Origin: an uncultured Alistipes sp.
GTDB taxonomy: Bacteria; Bacteroidota; Bacteroidia; Bacteroidales; Rikenellaceae
DNA length: 64,000 nt
Direction of reading: 5' to 3'
Assembly: GCA_900770635.1 (NCBI GenBank)
Contig: CAAGLB010000098.1
Span: 23,359-87,358 of the forward strand
The notes under the pieces were generated by a model. It was not told the origin of the DNA. It searched no databases and saw nothing but the letters and a program-made list of their open reading frames with translations. Shown here piece by piece: positions 44,573 through 54,097 of the stretch (its first letter is position 1; each line of letters opens with the position of its first letter). Both the position numbers and the translations under genes were made by a program.

Positions 44573-47011
44573 TTACTTGTTGTATGTCACGGTGTAGATA
44601 GGTCTGCCATCCTCGTGATTGCTCTTGGTAATCTCATAGCCCTCGGGGAGTACGATGCCATCCTCATGGAATGTCTGTCCAACAAGGAATGCACCCTGAT
44701 AGTAAGACCAAGGACGGAGGTACTGTGGAGTTGTTGGGAGCATACAACCCTCATCACCCCATGCAGGATTAGCGCCTACGAATGTACCGCCGTAAACCCT
44801 AAAATAGTTGTTCGATTTATTAAACAATTTACTACAATTTTCCTTAAGTGCCTTGCGAACCTTGTTTGCGTCTCCTGCCTGACCTCGCTTTTTGATGTCA
44901 TCCGCAGTCTCCTCCAAAACTTTTGTGTCAGCAAGCAACTCTTCTACATCAGCAGCATAGCTATCATAATAACCACTATCAAAATAGCCACCATTAATTG
45001 TCACACCCGCTGAGCCCCAACCGCCAGTGGGTTTAGTGCCCACAAACATACTACCAGCACTACCTTCGTAACCCTCAGGAATGTTTCTAACAAATGTACC
45101 ACTTTCGATAACTAAGTCACCCGCAGGATAGAATATAAATGGAGCAGGTGTTGTTGCCTCCACTGTACCATTGCCATCAATAGTCAGAGAGCCCCCTTCT
45201 CTAATTATAAAAGCATAATGAGAACCATTACCATTGGGAGTCAATGTCTCAGGATCAATCGTAATTGTTTGACCATTCAAATCGAGGTGAACATTCTTGC
45301 CCGCTGGCACATCGATTGTCTTCTCAGGAATTAGATCCTCTGATAACTTTAACAATACTTCGGTCTCAGTTGTTGGTTTATTAAGGTTTGCAAGTATCTC
45401 ATTCAAGTTTGCTTGTTCGACAAGAATAGTAGTATCGTATACCTCGTAGTCAGTCATACTACCCTCGACATTTCTTGACTTGTAACCATTAGCTACAAAA
45501 CCATTAGGATGTGTCTGCATCCATGATGCGGGCTCAGTGCCAGGCACTGCAGGGTTGAAATTCTTAAACGTACCTCCGTAGACGTTGATAGTGCCATGGT
45601 TATCCTGAACATTGAGCGCTGCATATACACCATTTGTCTTATCTGCATATGAGGTCTTATCCGCTGCTGATGCCTCGAAAGTACCACCGTAGATGTTTAC
45701 AGTGTTGTCTGAGCTAGCGTAGATTACAGAGCGACCACCCTTAGCGAAGCCCTCCTCGCAACCGAGGAAATTACCACCGTAGATATTAACTACAGCACCT
45801 GCGTTACCGCGTGCCCATACAGCCATAGTGCTACCCTGAACGGTACCATTACCCTTGATAGTGAGATTACCGTAAGCGATGATACCCTCGCCCTCACCGA
45901 AAGTCTCAGACTGGGTAGTGTTGATGATGTCGTGACCATTGAGGTTGATAACAGCCTTTGCACCAGCTCTTACAGCCAAAGGACGGTCGATAACCATATT
46001 CTCAGTAAGTGTGAAATCGCCCTCGATATAGATATACTCACTTGCGAAATCCTTCTCTGACTCCTCAATGTTTACACTAATGTCATTACCATAAGTAAGA
46101 ATATTACCCGAAATGGTAGTCAAGCAATTATGCTTTACGGGAATGTCCGTATTGAAGTTGTTCTCCTTGATAACGCCTGCAGTTGCATTTACAGTAAGAT
46201 TGAACTTTGCAGTACCTGTTGATGGAACGAAGATGTAGTCAGCAAAGAGTGTGTACTCGACATCATCATCATCCTCATACTTAGAAGCAGTGTCAGCATA
46301 TGTATACTCGTGCTTCTTCATTTTTGCATCATCTGCAATACACTTGTCTTCTACTGCATTGTACTTCACGTACATATTCTGCAAATACTCTGCAACTGCG
46401 CTTGTAGGCTCCAAGCCTACCTTGCAGATGTCGTCAATGTCAGTAGCAACAACACGAAGCTTAGCGAAAGGACGTGTAAGTGTCATGTCGAGGTCAGATG
46501 TGCTGCTGAAGTTGGTGATATCCTTCACGCCGGTGAATGCATCACGAGTCTCGTCCATTGGCTTCCACATATCCTCGACGATAGAGATGTTAGCCAAGCC
46601 GTTCAAGGCATTGTAGCAACGGTCCTCCATCTTGCCGTCATCCAACACGATATCGGCCCAAGCAACGATACGATAGTTGTAGCCAGGAGCAAGGCGCACT
46701 GGGAACACCATTGATGTGGCATCCGCAGCCTTAACGAAATGCTGACAATGGTCGGTCAACACAGTAATAGAATCATTCTCGCCAACCTCAAAACGATAAA
46801 CCTCGAGGATGTAACGCAAAGTGTAGCCCGAGTTAGTAGTGTTGAGCGTGCTCAGGTCGAAGCCCTGTGCGCTGCTTGCACGTGTAGCCTCGGGGAGCGA
46901 CACGGTGAGCATAACCTCCTGCTCGCCGCCCATCTGAACGTCGAACTGGGGCTCTGTCTGACATGATGCCAAACCAAGCATCAAGGCAGCAAAAGCTAAA
47001 AATCTTCTCAT
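44573..47011 (-). CDS. DUF6562-type surface lipoprotein with parallel beta-helix, paralogue A
   Basis: 812 aa from the ATG at 47011; the signal ends in LMLGLASC. Residues about 20-330 form the DUF6562-like fimbrillin-type domain (EPQFDVQMGGEQEVMLTVSL, LRYILEVYRF, RLAPGYNYRIVAWADI, LTRPFAKLRVVATDI, ADYIFVPSTGTAKFNLTV). From about 345 a repetitive Gly/Asn-rich region (VINLNGHDI, GNLTIKGNGTV, VNIYGGTF) builds a right-handed beta-helix. The first 70 mature residues are nearly identical to those of the 49153 protein. A long leader with a G8 tract precedes it. Probably surface-exposed. The DUF number is from memory. Confidence 0.82.
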   Translation of the reverse strand: MRRFLAFAALMLGLASCQTEPQFDVQMGGEQEVMLTVSLPEATRASSAQGFDLSTLNTTNSGYTLRYILEVYRFEVGENDSITVLTDHCQHFVKAADATSMVFPVRLAPGYNYRIVAWADIVLDDGKMEDRCYNALNGLANISIVEDMWKPMDETRDAFTGVKDITNFSSTSDLDMTLTRPFAKLRVVATDIDDICKVGLEPTSAVAEYLQNMYVKYNAVEDKCIADDAKMKKHEYTYADTASKYEDDDDVEYTLFADYIFVPSTGTAKFNLTVNATAGVIKENNFNTDIPVKHNCLTTISGNILTYGNDISVNIEESEKDFASEYIYIEGDFTLTENMVIDRPLAVRAGAKAVINLNGHDIINTTQSETFGEGEGIIAYGNLTIKGNGTVQGSTMAVWARGNAGAVVNIYGGNFLGCEEGFAKGGRSVIYASSDNTVNIYGGTFEASAADKTSYADKTNGVYAALNVQDNHGTINVYGGTFKNFNPAVPGTEPASWMQTHPNGFVANGYKSRNVEGSMTDYEVYDTTILVEQANLNEILANLNKPTTETEVLLKLSEDLIPEKTIDVPAGKNVHLDLNGQTITIDPETLTPNGNGSHYAFIIREGGSLTIDGNGTVEATTPAPFIFYPAGDLVIESGTFVRNIPEGYEGSAGSMFVGTKPTGGWGSAGVTINGGYFDSGYYDSYAADVEELLADTKVLEETADDIKKRGQAGDANKVRKALKENCSKLFNKSNNYFRVYGGTFVGANPAWGDEGCMLPTTPQYLRPWSYYQGAFLVGQTFHEDGIVLPEGYEITKSNHEDGRPIYTVTYNK

Positions 47012-47215
47012 AATATTAAATCTTTTTTGTTCGTATTTTCCCATTCCTCTGTAGCACTATCACACCATCAGCATACGCACACAACGAATCGTGCTATACC
47101 CACAACATTGAGCTATGAGCATAACAAATGAGCCCACAACATAAAGGTCGTAGGCACCCATCAAATGTAAATTTGATTAAGCTATCGCTGTAACTTGTTG
47201 ATATACAGGCAAATA

Positions 47216-47340
47216 CCCCCCCCTATTACACATAATAGAGGTTTGATTAATAGAGTATGAATGCAAATATTTCATCTACTGCCTATAAATTTATAGTGAT
47301 AATACGTTACAAAAGTAACAAAAAATTCGCAAAATCCAAA
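47216..47340 (-). promoter_or_regulatory. promoter and G8-containing leader of surface protein A
   Basis: Minus strand: TTTG (47337-47340), 19-nt spacer, TACTTTTG (47310-47317). The expected start, about 47304, gives a leader of roughly 293 nt. A run of eight G (read as C at 47216-47223) lies about 82 nt into the leader. The bases after the run (ATCAACAAGTTACAG) match those after the G9 run of paralogue B. Confidence 0.75.
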
Positions 47341-47428
47341 TAGTTAGCGCAATTTCTCGCGAAAGTGTTTCGCAGCAAAAAAAAGCGTCGACTCATCAGA
47401 GCCGACGCCATTACTAATTACTAATTCC

Positions 47429-47575
47429 CTATGGGAGGTAGTAGTAGATATTGTCATAGTCCTCAACATCTACTGCGGTGCGAAGAAGCGTGCCATCGGG
47501 GGCATAGTCGAGGTATATGTCGGCGAGGTAGCCGTTCACCACGATTGTAGCCTCGATAAAGTAGATAGGAGTAAA
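47429..47575 (-). pseudogene. C-terminal remnant, PepSY-like protein
   Basis: Open minus-strand frame without a start that ends at TAG 47429-47431. It reads YFIEATIVVNGYLADIYLDY then APDGTLLRTAVDVEDYDNIY and YYLP, like the end of a PepSY-type secreted protein. It stops abruptly where the next, oppositely oriented remnant begins. Confidence 0.6.
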
Positions 47576-47981
47576 ACTTGAACGAGCTGAGGAGAGTTAC
47601 ATTCTTGGTCGTATATCCAAGAAAAAGTCAGAACAGTTAAGAACACGCCTCCTTGAAGAGAAGAGATTAAAACGAAGTCGTAGGGAACAGCTCATAGACC
47701 ATTTCATAAAGAAGCGAACACAGAAGAAGTGTATCATTCTTGACACTATCAACGAAGACCTATTAACACACGAGGACAAGGTAAGTATCATCAACAAGGT
47801 AGTATCTATAGTAATGGTAGAGAAACCCAATCCCACCTACTCGGTAGTCAAGGTTTACAATCGTATCAACTCGTTAGTCTATGTTTACGAGGTACACTGT
47901 TGGAAACACACCTGGACACTCATCAGGGAGTCCACATCGAACAAGGCCCCACACACTCAGATAAAGGCGTGGGCGAGGTAG
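47565..47981 (+). pseudogene. start-less open frame, unknown gene fragment
   Basis: About 138 sense codons without any ATG near the left end, closed by TAG 47979-47981. It reads ERAEESYILGRISKKKSEQL, then KCIILDTINEDLLTHEDKVS, then YEVHCWKHTWTLIRES. The long open frame and protein-like composition suggest the 3' part of a gene truncated at about 47576. I do not recognise the family. Confidence 0.5.
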
Positions 47982-48821
47982 GTTTCATATTAAAAGTAGT
48001 AACCTATTATTTTAACATTGAGATAGAGTTTAATAGGGGATGTATTTCATATTAGTTTAAGGTTTTAATTTTGTTTGATAGGTACGATTTCCAATCCCAA
48101 ATTATTAATTACTGTAATTGATTGATATACACTGCGATACACAAGTTAATAAATCTGAAACAGAATCAGTGACGGTTTCTATGGTTTATATATAATATAT
48201 ATTCCAATCGGACTTATCAGTTCTCCAAACCTTAATTATTAATCCTTGTAAGTAATTGGTACAGAAACGGATATAAAGATTAATAATTTACTGACTATCG
48301 AATACTTATACTTTCGAGGCGGAAAGGTACGAAAACACCTATTATATACCGTATTTTAGCCTGTTCTTTAACCGTATTTTGCTGACTGATAAGTTATTAT
48401 ATTTTCATTATAAGTACTTTTTTAGACCTTATAACACACCCTGTTGTAAGGTTTTTTTTGTGTCTATACCTCCCATATCTCCACAAAAAATAATAGATGT
48501 AATACCCCTTAAAATGCCAATAATTAGGATATTACATCTATTACAAACCTTACAATATCACACTTATCAAATACATCAATTACATTGGTTGCTGGGTGGG
48601 TTGTGAAGGTATAATACCACTAAATGTGATACCAATAGGTGACCACTTTTCATAGGTCTCAGCAAATTGTATAACCATTAAGTCCAAGAGTCCCATTCTT
48701 TATTTACTCGCATAACAATTTGAATAATGCAAGTTTCTCATCGCCACTCAAAATGTCGCTATCGTTAAATAGCTTTACGAAAGAGGCGTAAAAAAATATC
48801 TCAAAAAATTCATGTGATAAG
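47982..48821. other. AT-rich spacer between the divergent surface genes
   Basis: Apart from the 37-bp repeat at 48383-48419, I see no gene or structured element. The short frame at 48379-48606 starts inside that repeat and has a low-complexity product, so it is not called. Confidence 0.5.
48383..48419 (+). repeat. 37-bp repeat, third copy
   Basis: TGACTGATAAG, AT-rich core, AAGTACTT, in the same orientation as 44233-44269. Confidence 0.85.
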
Positions 48822-48942
48822 TTTGATAATTAGCCAATTATTGCTACTTTTGTCATAGCGAAAAAGCAAGAATAGAAAGCATAAAATGTTCAAAACCTCC
48901 ACATATCCATCGCAGTGGAACCTCACCCACATAGGGGGGGGG
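48822..48942 (+). promoter_or_regulatory. promoter and G9-containing leader of surface protein B
   Basis: TTTG (48822-48825), 19-nt spacer, TACTTTTG (48845-48852). The expected leader is about 295 nt, to the ATG at 49153. G9 (48934-48942) lies about 80 nt into it, followed by ATCAATAAGTTACAG. This is a mirror image of the layout in front of paralogue A. Confidence 0.75.
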
Positions 48943-49152
48943 ATTTTATGCGTATGTAAATCAATAAGTTACAGTAATCTAACACAAAATACTAATTGTT
49001 CTAATTTTCCACACACACCACCACCTGGCGGTTGTGTGGTGTAGGTCGTTGTCTTTACCGTTCGAGGTATTGGCTGCGACCTTTGGTCGTTTGTATCATT
49101 TGACAAAACAGAGATAAACCATTTTTTTTAAACCTATTAAAACACTTATTTT

Positions 49153-51804
49153 ATGAAAAAACTTTTAGCTTTGGCATTGGTGGTCTTCGGTTTGGCTGCC
49201 TGCCAGACAGAGCCCCAGTTCGACGTTCAGATGGGCGGCGAGCAGGAGGTGATGCTCACCGTGTCGCTCCCCGAGGCTACACGTGCAAGCAGCGCACAGG
49301 GCTTCGACCTCAGTACGCTCTCAACTTCAAACTACACTTTGCGCTACATCCTCGAGGTGTACCGTGTTGTGGATGCGACTACCAAAGAGTTGACTACTAC
49401 TTGCCAGCGTTTCGTTGAGACATCGGATGCCACATCAATGGTATTCCCAGTGCGTCTTGCTCCTGGCTATCAGTACCAGGTTGTTGCTTGGGCCGATATC
49501 GTTGAGAAGAACGCAACAGATCCTTATGCTGACCGCTACTACGACACTGATTCAGAGAATGGTTTGAAAGCGGTTTCAATCGTTGATGGTACTTGGAACG
49601 CAATGGACGAGACTCGTGATGCTTACACCGCTACTCAGACTATCTCAACCGATAACCTCGTTAATGGTGTCGAGTTGAAGCTCAAGCGTCCTTTCGCTAA
49701 GGTGCGTGTTGTTGCTACTGACATTGACGACATCCGCAAGGTAGGCTTGGAGCCTACAACTGCAACTGTAGTGTATGCGCAGGATATGTACCGTTCATTC
49801 AATGCAGTTACTGGTGAGGCTTCAGCAGCAGCACCAAAGAGCCACGATAATATCAGCTATCCTGCTACTCCTGTTTACGATGATGCTACTGGCGAGTACA
49901 CACTCTTTGCTGATTACATTTTCGTTCCTGCTGATGGCACTGCTAAGTTCACTCTTACTGTAAATGCAGCTGCAGGCGTTATCAAGGAGAACAACTTCAA
50001 TACTGAGATTTTTGTTGAGCGCAACAAGCTCACTACTATCAAGGGTGATGTCCTCACTGTAGGTGGCAACGTAGAGGTAAAGATTGAGAACGACCTCGGC
50101 ATTAAGGAGGAGATTAGCTACGTTGACACTATCGAGAGCTTGCAGGACAAGATCAACAACGCCCCAGATGGCACAAGCACCAAAATCGTTCTTGGCGGCA
50201 ATGTAGATATCGAGGCTATAACACGTGCTGAGAGCCAGTATGGTCTTGTTATTCCTGCTGTTAAGAATATTGTTCTTGACCTTAACGGCCACACTATCAG
50301 CCAGACTAAGGCTCAGAGCGGCAAGTATGCTATGATTGAGAACAATGGTACTCTCACCATCTGCAACTTTGCAAACACAAATGGTGTTATCTCTTATGGC
50401 GACACAGCTAGTCTTACAGCTGATGTAAGTTACGCTTCTAACACTATTCAGAACAATGGTACTCTTACAATCAACGAGGGTGTTACACTTTTGAACACAT
50501 CTGATACTGGCGTAGCTACATACGGCTATCCTCACGTTATCGATACCAATGGTAAGCTTACTATCAACGGTGGTGTTTTGACAAACAACGCTAACTACAG
50601 CACAATGCGTATTTGGACTTCAAATACAGATTCTGAGAAGTGTGTTGTTACTATCAACGGTGGTACTTTCAACGGTTGTATTGATTTCCAGGCACACAAC
50701 AACAATAACCCTACAATTCCACACTATGGTACTTTGACTGTTAATGGAGGAACATTCAACCCTGATACTTTCACAAATTCTGCAATTCGTGTTCTTCGCT
50801 TTGCTGTAAATGCAGAGGATATGCACGCAACTATCAACGATGGTAATTTCAATGGCAAGATTTTAGTGCGCAATTTTGGCACATTTACCGAGACTCCTAA
50901 GATTTTCGATATCTACGGCGGTACATTTAACACTACTGCTAAAGAGGGTACTGATGTAAATCTTCTTGCCAATGGTTACGCATTTGCCGAGGGCGAGAAC
51001 GGCAATTGGACTGTTGAGAGCAAGGGATACTACACAGACGCAAATGGCAACTACCATATCACTGGCGTAAATGGCTGGTTGTGGATGGCGGACCAAAACG
51101 ATACTTACTTCCGCAATAAGACTATCTACCTTGACAACGATATCGACTTTAATGGTGTAGATATGCGCGTTACACGAATGTTTACCTCAGAGTACTCAGC
51201 TACATTTGATGGTCAGGGTCACACTGTATCAAATATTTGGATGGCATCAAATTACACATCTAGTAATCAGGCTATATTTGATGGTTTGATGAGTGTAAAG
51301 AACTTGAATGTAGACAATGCACAGGTATTCGGCCAGTCAGCAGTAGGTATTATCGGTGCTAATATATACGGCACTATCGAGAACTGCCACGTAAAAAATT
51401 CACGCGCATATGGCTATGTATGGCAGGTTGGAGGCATTGTAGGCCTACACAGCTGGGGTGAGATTAAGAACTGCTCCGTTGAGGATACACGCATTGAGTG
51501 CTACTATTATGGCGCTGTTGGCGCAATCGCTGGTTGTATGAACGAAATATCTCGCAATATTACAAATTGTTCTATTAAGAATTGCTGCTTGATTAAGGAG
51601 GGTACAGCACCAGAATACGCGGATTACGACGGTTTGTTTGGCGCATTTGCTGGTTATATCATGGTATCTGGCAACATAACATTCACCGGCTCAATTGAAA
51701 ATACAACAACTAAGGTAAATGGCATTACAACAGATGCTGCAATTTACGGTGAGGCTCTTGACAGTTCAACAATTACTTATAATGGTGCAGCTATTGCTAA
51801 CTAA
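49153..51804 (+). CDS. DUF6562-type surface lipoprotein with beta-helix and GLUG-like repeats, paralogue B
   Basis: 883 aa; signal ends in VFGLAAC. Residues about 18-320 form the fimbrillin-like DUF6562 domain (EPQFDVQMGGEQEVMLTVSL, RLAPGYQYQVVAWADI, LKRPFAKVRVVATDID). A beta-helix region follows (IVLDLNGHTI, GTLTINEGVTL, VVTINGGTF). From about 690 there are GLUG-like turns (TFDGQGHTVSNIWM, VGIIGANIYGTIENCHVKNS, GGIVGLHSWGEIKNCSVED). It shares its N-terminus with paralogue A but has a longer, different C-terminus. The gene's stop at 51802-51804 is followed by 36 in-frame sense codons. Confidence 0.82.
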   Translation: MKKLLALALVVFGLAACQTEPQFDVQMGGEQEVMLTVSLPEATRASSAQGFDLSTLSTSNYTLRYILEVYRVVDATTKELTTTCQRFVETSDATSMVFPVRLAPGYQYQVVAWADIVEKNATDPYADRYYDTDSENGLKAVSIVDGTWNAMDETRDAYTATQTISTDNLVNGVELKLKRPFAKVRVVATDIDDIRKVGLEPTTATVVYAQDMYRSFNAVTGEASAAAPKSHDNISYPATPVYDDATGEYTLFADYIFVPADGTAKFTLTVNAAAGVIKENNFNTEIFVERNKLTTIKGDVLTVGGNVEVKIENDLGIKEEISYVDTIESLQDKINNAPDGTSTKIVLGGNVDIEAITRAESQYGLVIPAVKNIVLDLNGHTISQTKAQSGKYAMIENNGTLTICNFANTNGVISYGDTASLTADVSYASNTIQNNGTLTINEGVTLLNTSDTGVATYGYPHVIDTNGKLTINGGVLTNNANYSTMRIWTSNTDSEKCVVTINGGTFNGCIDFQAHNNNNPTIPHYGTLTVNGGTFNPDTFTNSAIRVLRFAVNAEDMHATINDGNFNGKILVRNFGTFTETPKIFDIYGGTFNTTAKEGTDVNLLANGYAFAEGENGNWTVESKGYYTDANGNYHITGVNGWLWMADQNDTYFRNKTIYLDNDIDFNGVDMRVTRMFTSEYSATFDGQGHTVSNIWMASNYTSSNQAIFDGLMSVKNLNVDNAQVFGQSAVGIIGANIYGTIENCHVKNSRAYGYVWQVGGIVGLHSWGEIKNCSVEDTRIECYYYGAVGAIAGCMNEISRNITNCSIKNCCLIKEGTAPEYADYDGLFGAFAGYIMVSGNITFTGSIENTTTKVNGITTDAAIYGEALDSSTITYNGAAIAN

Positions 51805-51912
51805 ACAGCATCTCTTACAGCAGCCATCTCAGCTGGCACTACTCTTTGGGCAAACAAGAACTCAATGAGTAGGGATAAACTCAACGTTGTTGTTGACAGC
51901 ATAGACGTTTAC
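51805..51912 (+). other. in-frame extension after the stop of surface protein B
   Basis: After TAA 51802-51804 the same frame continues for 36 codons to TAA TAA at 51913-51918, reading TASLTAAISAGTTLWANKNS then KLNVVVDSIDVY, which looks like the closing strand of such a protein. It suggests a recent premature stop or a fused remnant. Confidence 0.5.
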
Positions 51913-51949
51913 TAATAACGATTAAGGAAATAATTTAAAACTTCCTTTT

Positions 51950-52064
51950 GCGCTCGGTTTCGGCCGAGCGCACATATACAACAACGCAGTTATTTCTACT
52001 TGCTTTCAAAAAATTAGCGGCGTTGTTGCGGAGGCTGACCGACGGGTCGGCCTCCTTCTTTTTT
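51950..52064 (+). terminator. two successive hairpins after surface protein B
   Basis: First hairpin: gcgctcgg (51950-51957) and ccgagcgc (51964-51971). Second: ggaggctgacc..gggtcggcctcc (52030-52055), followed by a T-rich run. Between them caacaacgc and gcgttgttg can also pair. Confidence 0.7.
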
Positions 52065-52110
52065 GCCACCCAACCACGATAGTCCCCACCACCACGATAG
52101 TCCTCCCCTA

Positions 52111-52193
52111 CCACACGGGTACTATTTTTAATACCCGTGTGGAGGCTATGGGTAAAGTGGGTATGGTGGGTAGAGTGGGTATGATGGGGGGGG
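52111..52193. repeat. hairpin, 9-bp tandem repeats and G8 tract
   Basis: A perfect 11-bp stem (ccacacgggta 52111-52121, tacccgtgtgg 52132-52142) has a T-rich loop. It is followed by four 9-bp units of the type gggtatggt (52150-52185) that end in eight G (52186-52193). No gene depends on it visibly. Confidence 0.6.
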
Positions 52194-52210
52194 TAAATGA
52201 TAAGCTTTAA

Positions 52211-52240
52211 TGTCATTCTGAACGTAGTGAAGAATCTCTC
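52211..52240. repeat. dispersed-type repeat (tgtcattctgaacg motif)
   Basis: tgtcattctgaacgtagtga followed by agaatctctc. Motifs of this form are scattered through many bacterial genomes as short intergenic repeats. The rest of 52241-52431 shows no gene. Confidence 0.5.
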
Positions 52241-52431
52241 AGTGGGTGCTAACGTTGACTGTCAGCGCAGACTCCGAGATGTTTGAGTTCCTCTTCGTCA
52301 GTGCGGTTCGGCATAACAAGTAAACTTGTTCTGCCATCACCATAATCGCAACGTCCGCCAAGGCTCAACATAACAAACAAAGGGAAAGGTGAAATGTAAA
52401 AATCTAAGCACGGCAATGATGCTTACAAAAT

Positions 52432-52471
52432 AAACAAATAGGAGGAAACAGCCGTTTCCTCCTATTTGTTT
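52432..52471 (-). terminator. terminator of the gene at 52489-53430
   Basis: Perfect 18-bp stem, aaacaaataggaggaaac (52432-52449) and its complement (52454-52471), with a 4-nt loop and A/T-rich ends. Confidence 0.85.
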
Positions 52472-52488
52472 ATTTGCCACCTCACGCT

Positions 52489-53430
52489 CTATCTCGACAC
52501 CTTCGAGATGGAGGTGATGCCATACTTGCGGGGATTGGAGAAGCCGCCGAGAATAGACACCAGGGCATCGTAGTGTACGTGGCCATGAATATTATGCTCG
52601 ACAATCCAAGCCTCAGCCTCGGTGTTGTAGTAGAGCACGCCGACGTGGGTTCCGTAGTTGCGTGTGCCCTGCTTTCTTGCTGCGTAGAAAAACTCCAACA
52701 TATATCGGCTGGTCGTGTAATACATGTTAACCACATAGTAAGCCTTAGGATCGAGCTCAGATATGTCGAGGTTCTCCTTAACGTAATCTGCCGCCTTGCG
52801 GTGCATATCCACCACAGCGGGCACTCGCTTCTCCCAGCTAAGCTTAGAAAGGTTGGGGACAGTAACATACTTATATCCATTTATGACCGATGGAAAGTGG
52901 CTCGGAATCTGGTAGGCATGTCCGTGCGAGAAGTATCCTGCTCGGCCCAGACGTCCGTTGGCATGCGCTGCACACTGTTCGGTATATCGTCCGTAGCGGT
53001 CCCTGCCCGCCCACTTAACCTTCTTGCTCTCGAATGGCCTATTAATAAGGCCCGACGCAAGCACCTGAATAGACTCTTCGGCAGGCTCCTCGGCCAACAC
53101 AGGAAGAGAGTCTACGACAGTTGGTGTTGGCTTTATTCTTGCATAAAATACTGTGTCGATCCTTGGCTTATCTGTTATGTCAAGATAAACAAACATGCCT
53201 GTGTCGTCAGATATCTGCCTACCCCCAACGCCACGATTTTGCTGCGTAGAGTCGGCTGCTATGGATGCTGCCAACGCCCTACTCGCCGACTGCTCAACCG
53301 CGACGGTATCTTGAATAGTGCCACTCGCCACCTCCTGCGCCGAGGCTGTTGGGATTATGTCCAGCAGGCTGCGACCATTCACACAGAGCATCGCCACCAA
53401 AGCGGTAATAAGCATCAATATTTTCTTCAT
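52489..53430 (-). CDS. secreted protein with a putative papain-fold (NlpC/P60-like) domain
   Basis: 313 aa; signal peptide MKKILMLITALVAMLCVNG. Residues 30-135 are low-complexity and polar. The C-terminal half contains a candidate catalytic Cys in RYTEQCAAHANGRLGR near residue 152, a GHAYQIP motif near 170, and a His in YGTHVGVLYYN near 262 followed by WIVEHNIHGHVHYD. The Cys..His layout resembles NlpC/P60 or related cell-wall peptidases, but I am not certain of the family. A TATATTTG -7 box lies on the minus strand at 53503-53510. Confidence 0.65.
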   Translation of the reverse strand: MKKILMLITALVAMLCVNGRSLLDIIPTASAQEVASGTIQDTVAVEQSASRALAASIAADSTQQNRGVGGRQISDDTGMFVYLDITDKPRIDTVFYARIKPTPTVVDSLPVLAEEPAEESIQVLASGLINRPFESKKVKWAGRDRYGRYTEQCAAHANGRLGRAGYFSHGHAYQIPSHFPSVINGYKYVTVPNLSKLSWEKRVPAVVDMHRKAADYVKENLDISELDPKAYYVVNMYYTTSRYMLEFFYAARKQGTRNYGTHVGVLYYNTEAEAWIVEHNIHGHVHYDALVSILGGFSNPRKYGITSISKVSR

Positions 53431-53942
53431 CTGGTCTTCAAATTTAAGTTGTTAGGCAAATGTCGTTCGCCCCAAAACCACCTCATTATGTGATTAAAGG
53501 TACAAATATATAATTTTTTTCGTAATTATCCACTTTTGGCACACAATTATGCTTTCTTATGCATCACAACCGCATTCACTGCTCTTAGACTACGACGAGA
53601 TGATTATCGACTTACCACGCCGAACATAACACACCATCGGCAGCCACTGGGGGGGGGTGTGACTACCGATTTGCGTGCCCTGCGCCCGACATCAACAATG
53701 GGCAGCAATGTGGTGATAATGGTTTATGAATTAGTAATTTGAATGTCTATTTCACCCATAAAATAATTAACATTTAGCATGGTTATATAATAAGATATTT
53801 TTGTGGTATGATAAGTGGTGCGAGTGGCTTAAACATAGAACTCTCGATAGCCAGCATTTATGTACTATTTTGACCAATAAGCCCATACAGCCGCGCACAG
53901 TCATGATGCGTTAAGTGATTGATTGTGAATGAGAAAAACAAA
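53431..53942. other. intergenic region left of the integrated element
   Basis: No gene is visible. It contains a G9 run (53649-53657) after ccact and AT-rich sequence. Confidence 0.5.
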
Positions 53943-53970
53943 AAAGCGGAAACCTTTCGATTTCCGCTTT
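53943..53970 (-). terminator. displaced terminator of the original tRNA-Lys
   Basis: Minus strand: stem aaagcggaaa with tttccgcttt (10 bp), followed by a T run. It directly follows a tRNA-Lys 3' fragment (53971-53992) in the orientation expected for the tRNA's own terminator before insertion. Confidence 0.7.
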
Positions 53971-53972
53971 CT

Positions 53973-53992
53973 GTACCCCCTTAGGGGCTCGA
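53973..53992 (-). other. attL: displaced 3' end of tRNA-Lys
   Basis: gtacccccttaggggctcga matches 19 of 20 bases of the tRNA-Lys 3' end at 63879-63898 (gtaccccctcaggggctcga). The single difference is at 53982 (t) versus 63888 (c). Element-side sequence to its right contains hairpins (gactgc..gcagtc; gctccctcagggagc). Confidence 0.75.
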
Positions 53993-54097
53993 CTGCGCTA
54001 CTTGCAGTAGGCAGTCGTATGCTCGAAAGTTTACACCCTCCCAACCTCCCTAAAAGGGAGGAGCAGTCAGGCTTCTCGCTCCCTCAGGGAGCACAAA

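Noticed and set aside
48379..48606. 75-aa reading frame
   Set aside because: It starts inside a 37-bp non-coding repeat that also occurs at two other places, and its product is low-complexity with no promoter.
51935..52216. 93-aa His/Thr/Pro-rich reading frame on the minus strand
   Set aside because: Its unusual composition comes from the 9-bp tandem repeats and G8 run read in translation.
53649..53657. G9 run as part of a promoter spacer
   Set aside because: No TTTG/TAnnTTTG pair surrounds it with correct spacing and no gene starts downstream, so no regulatory role is claimed for this copy.
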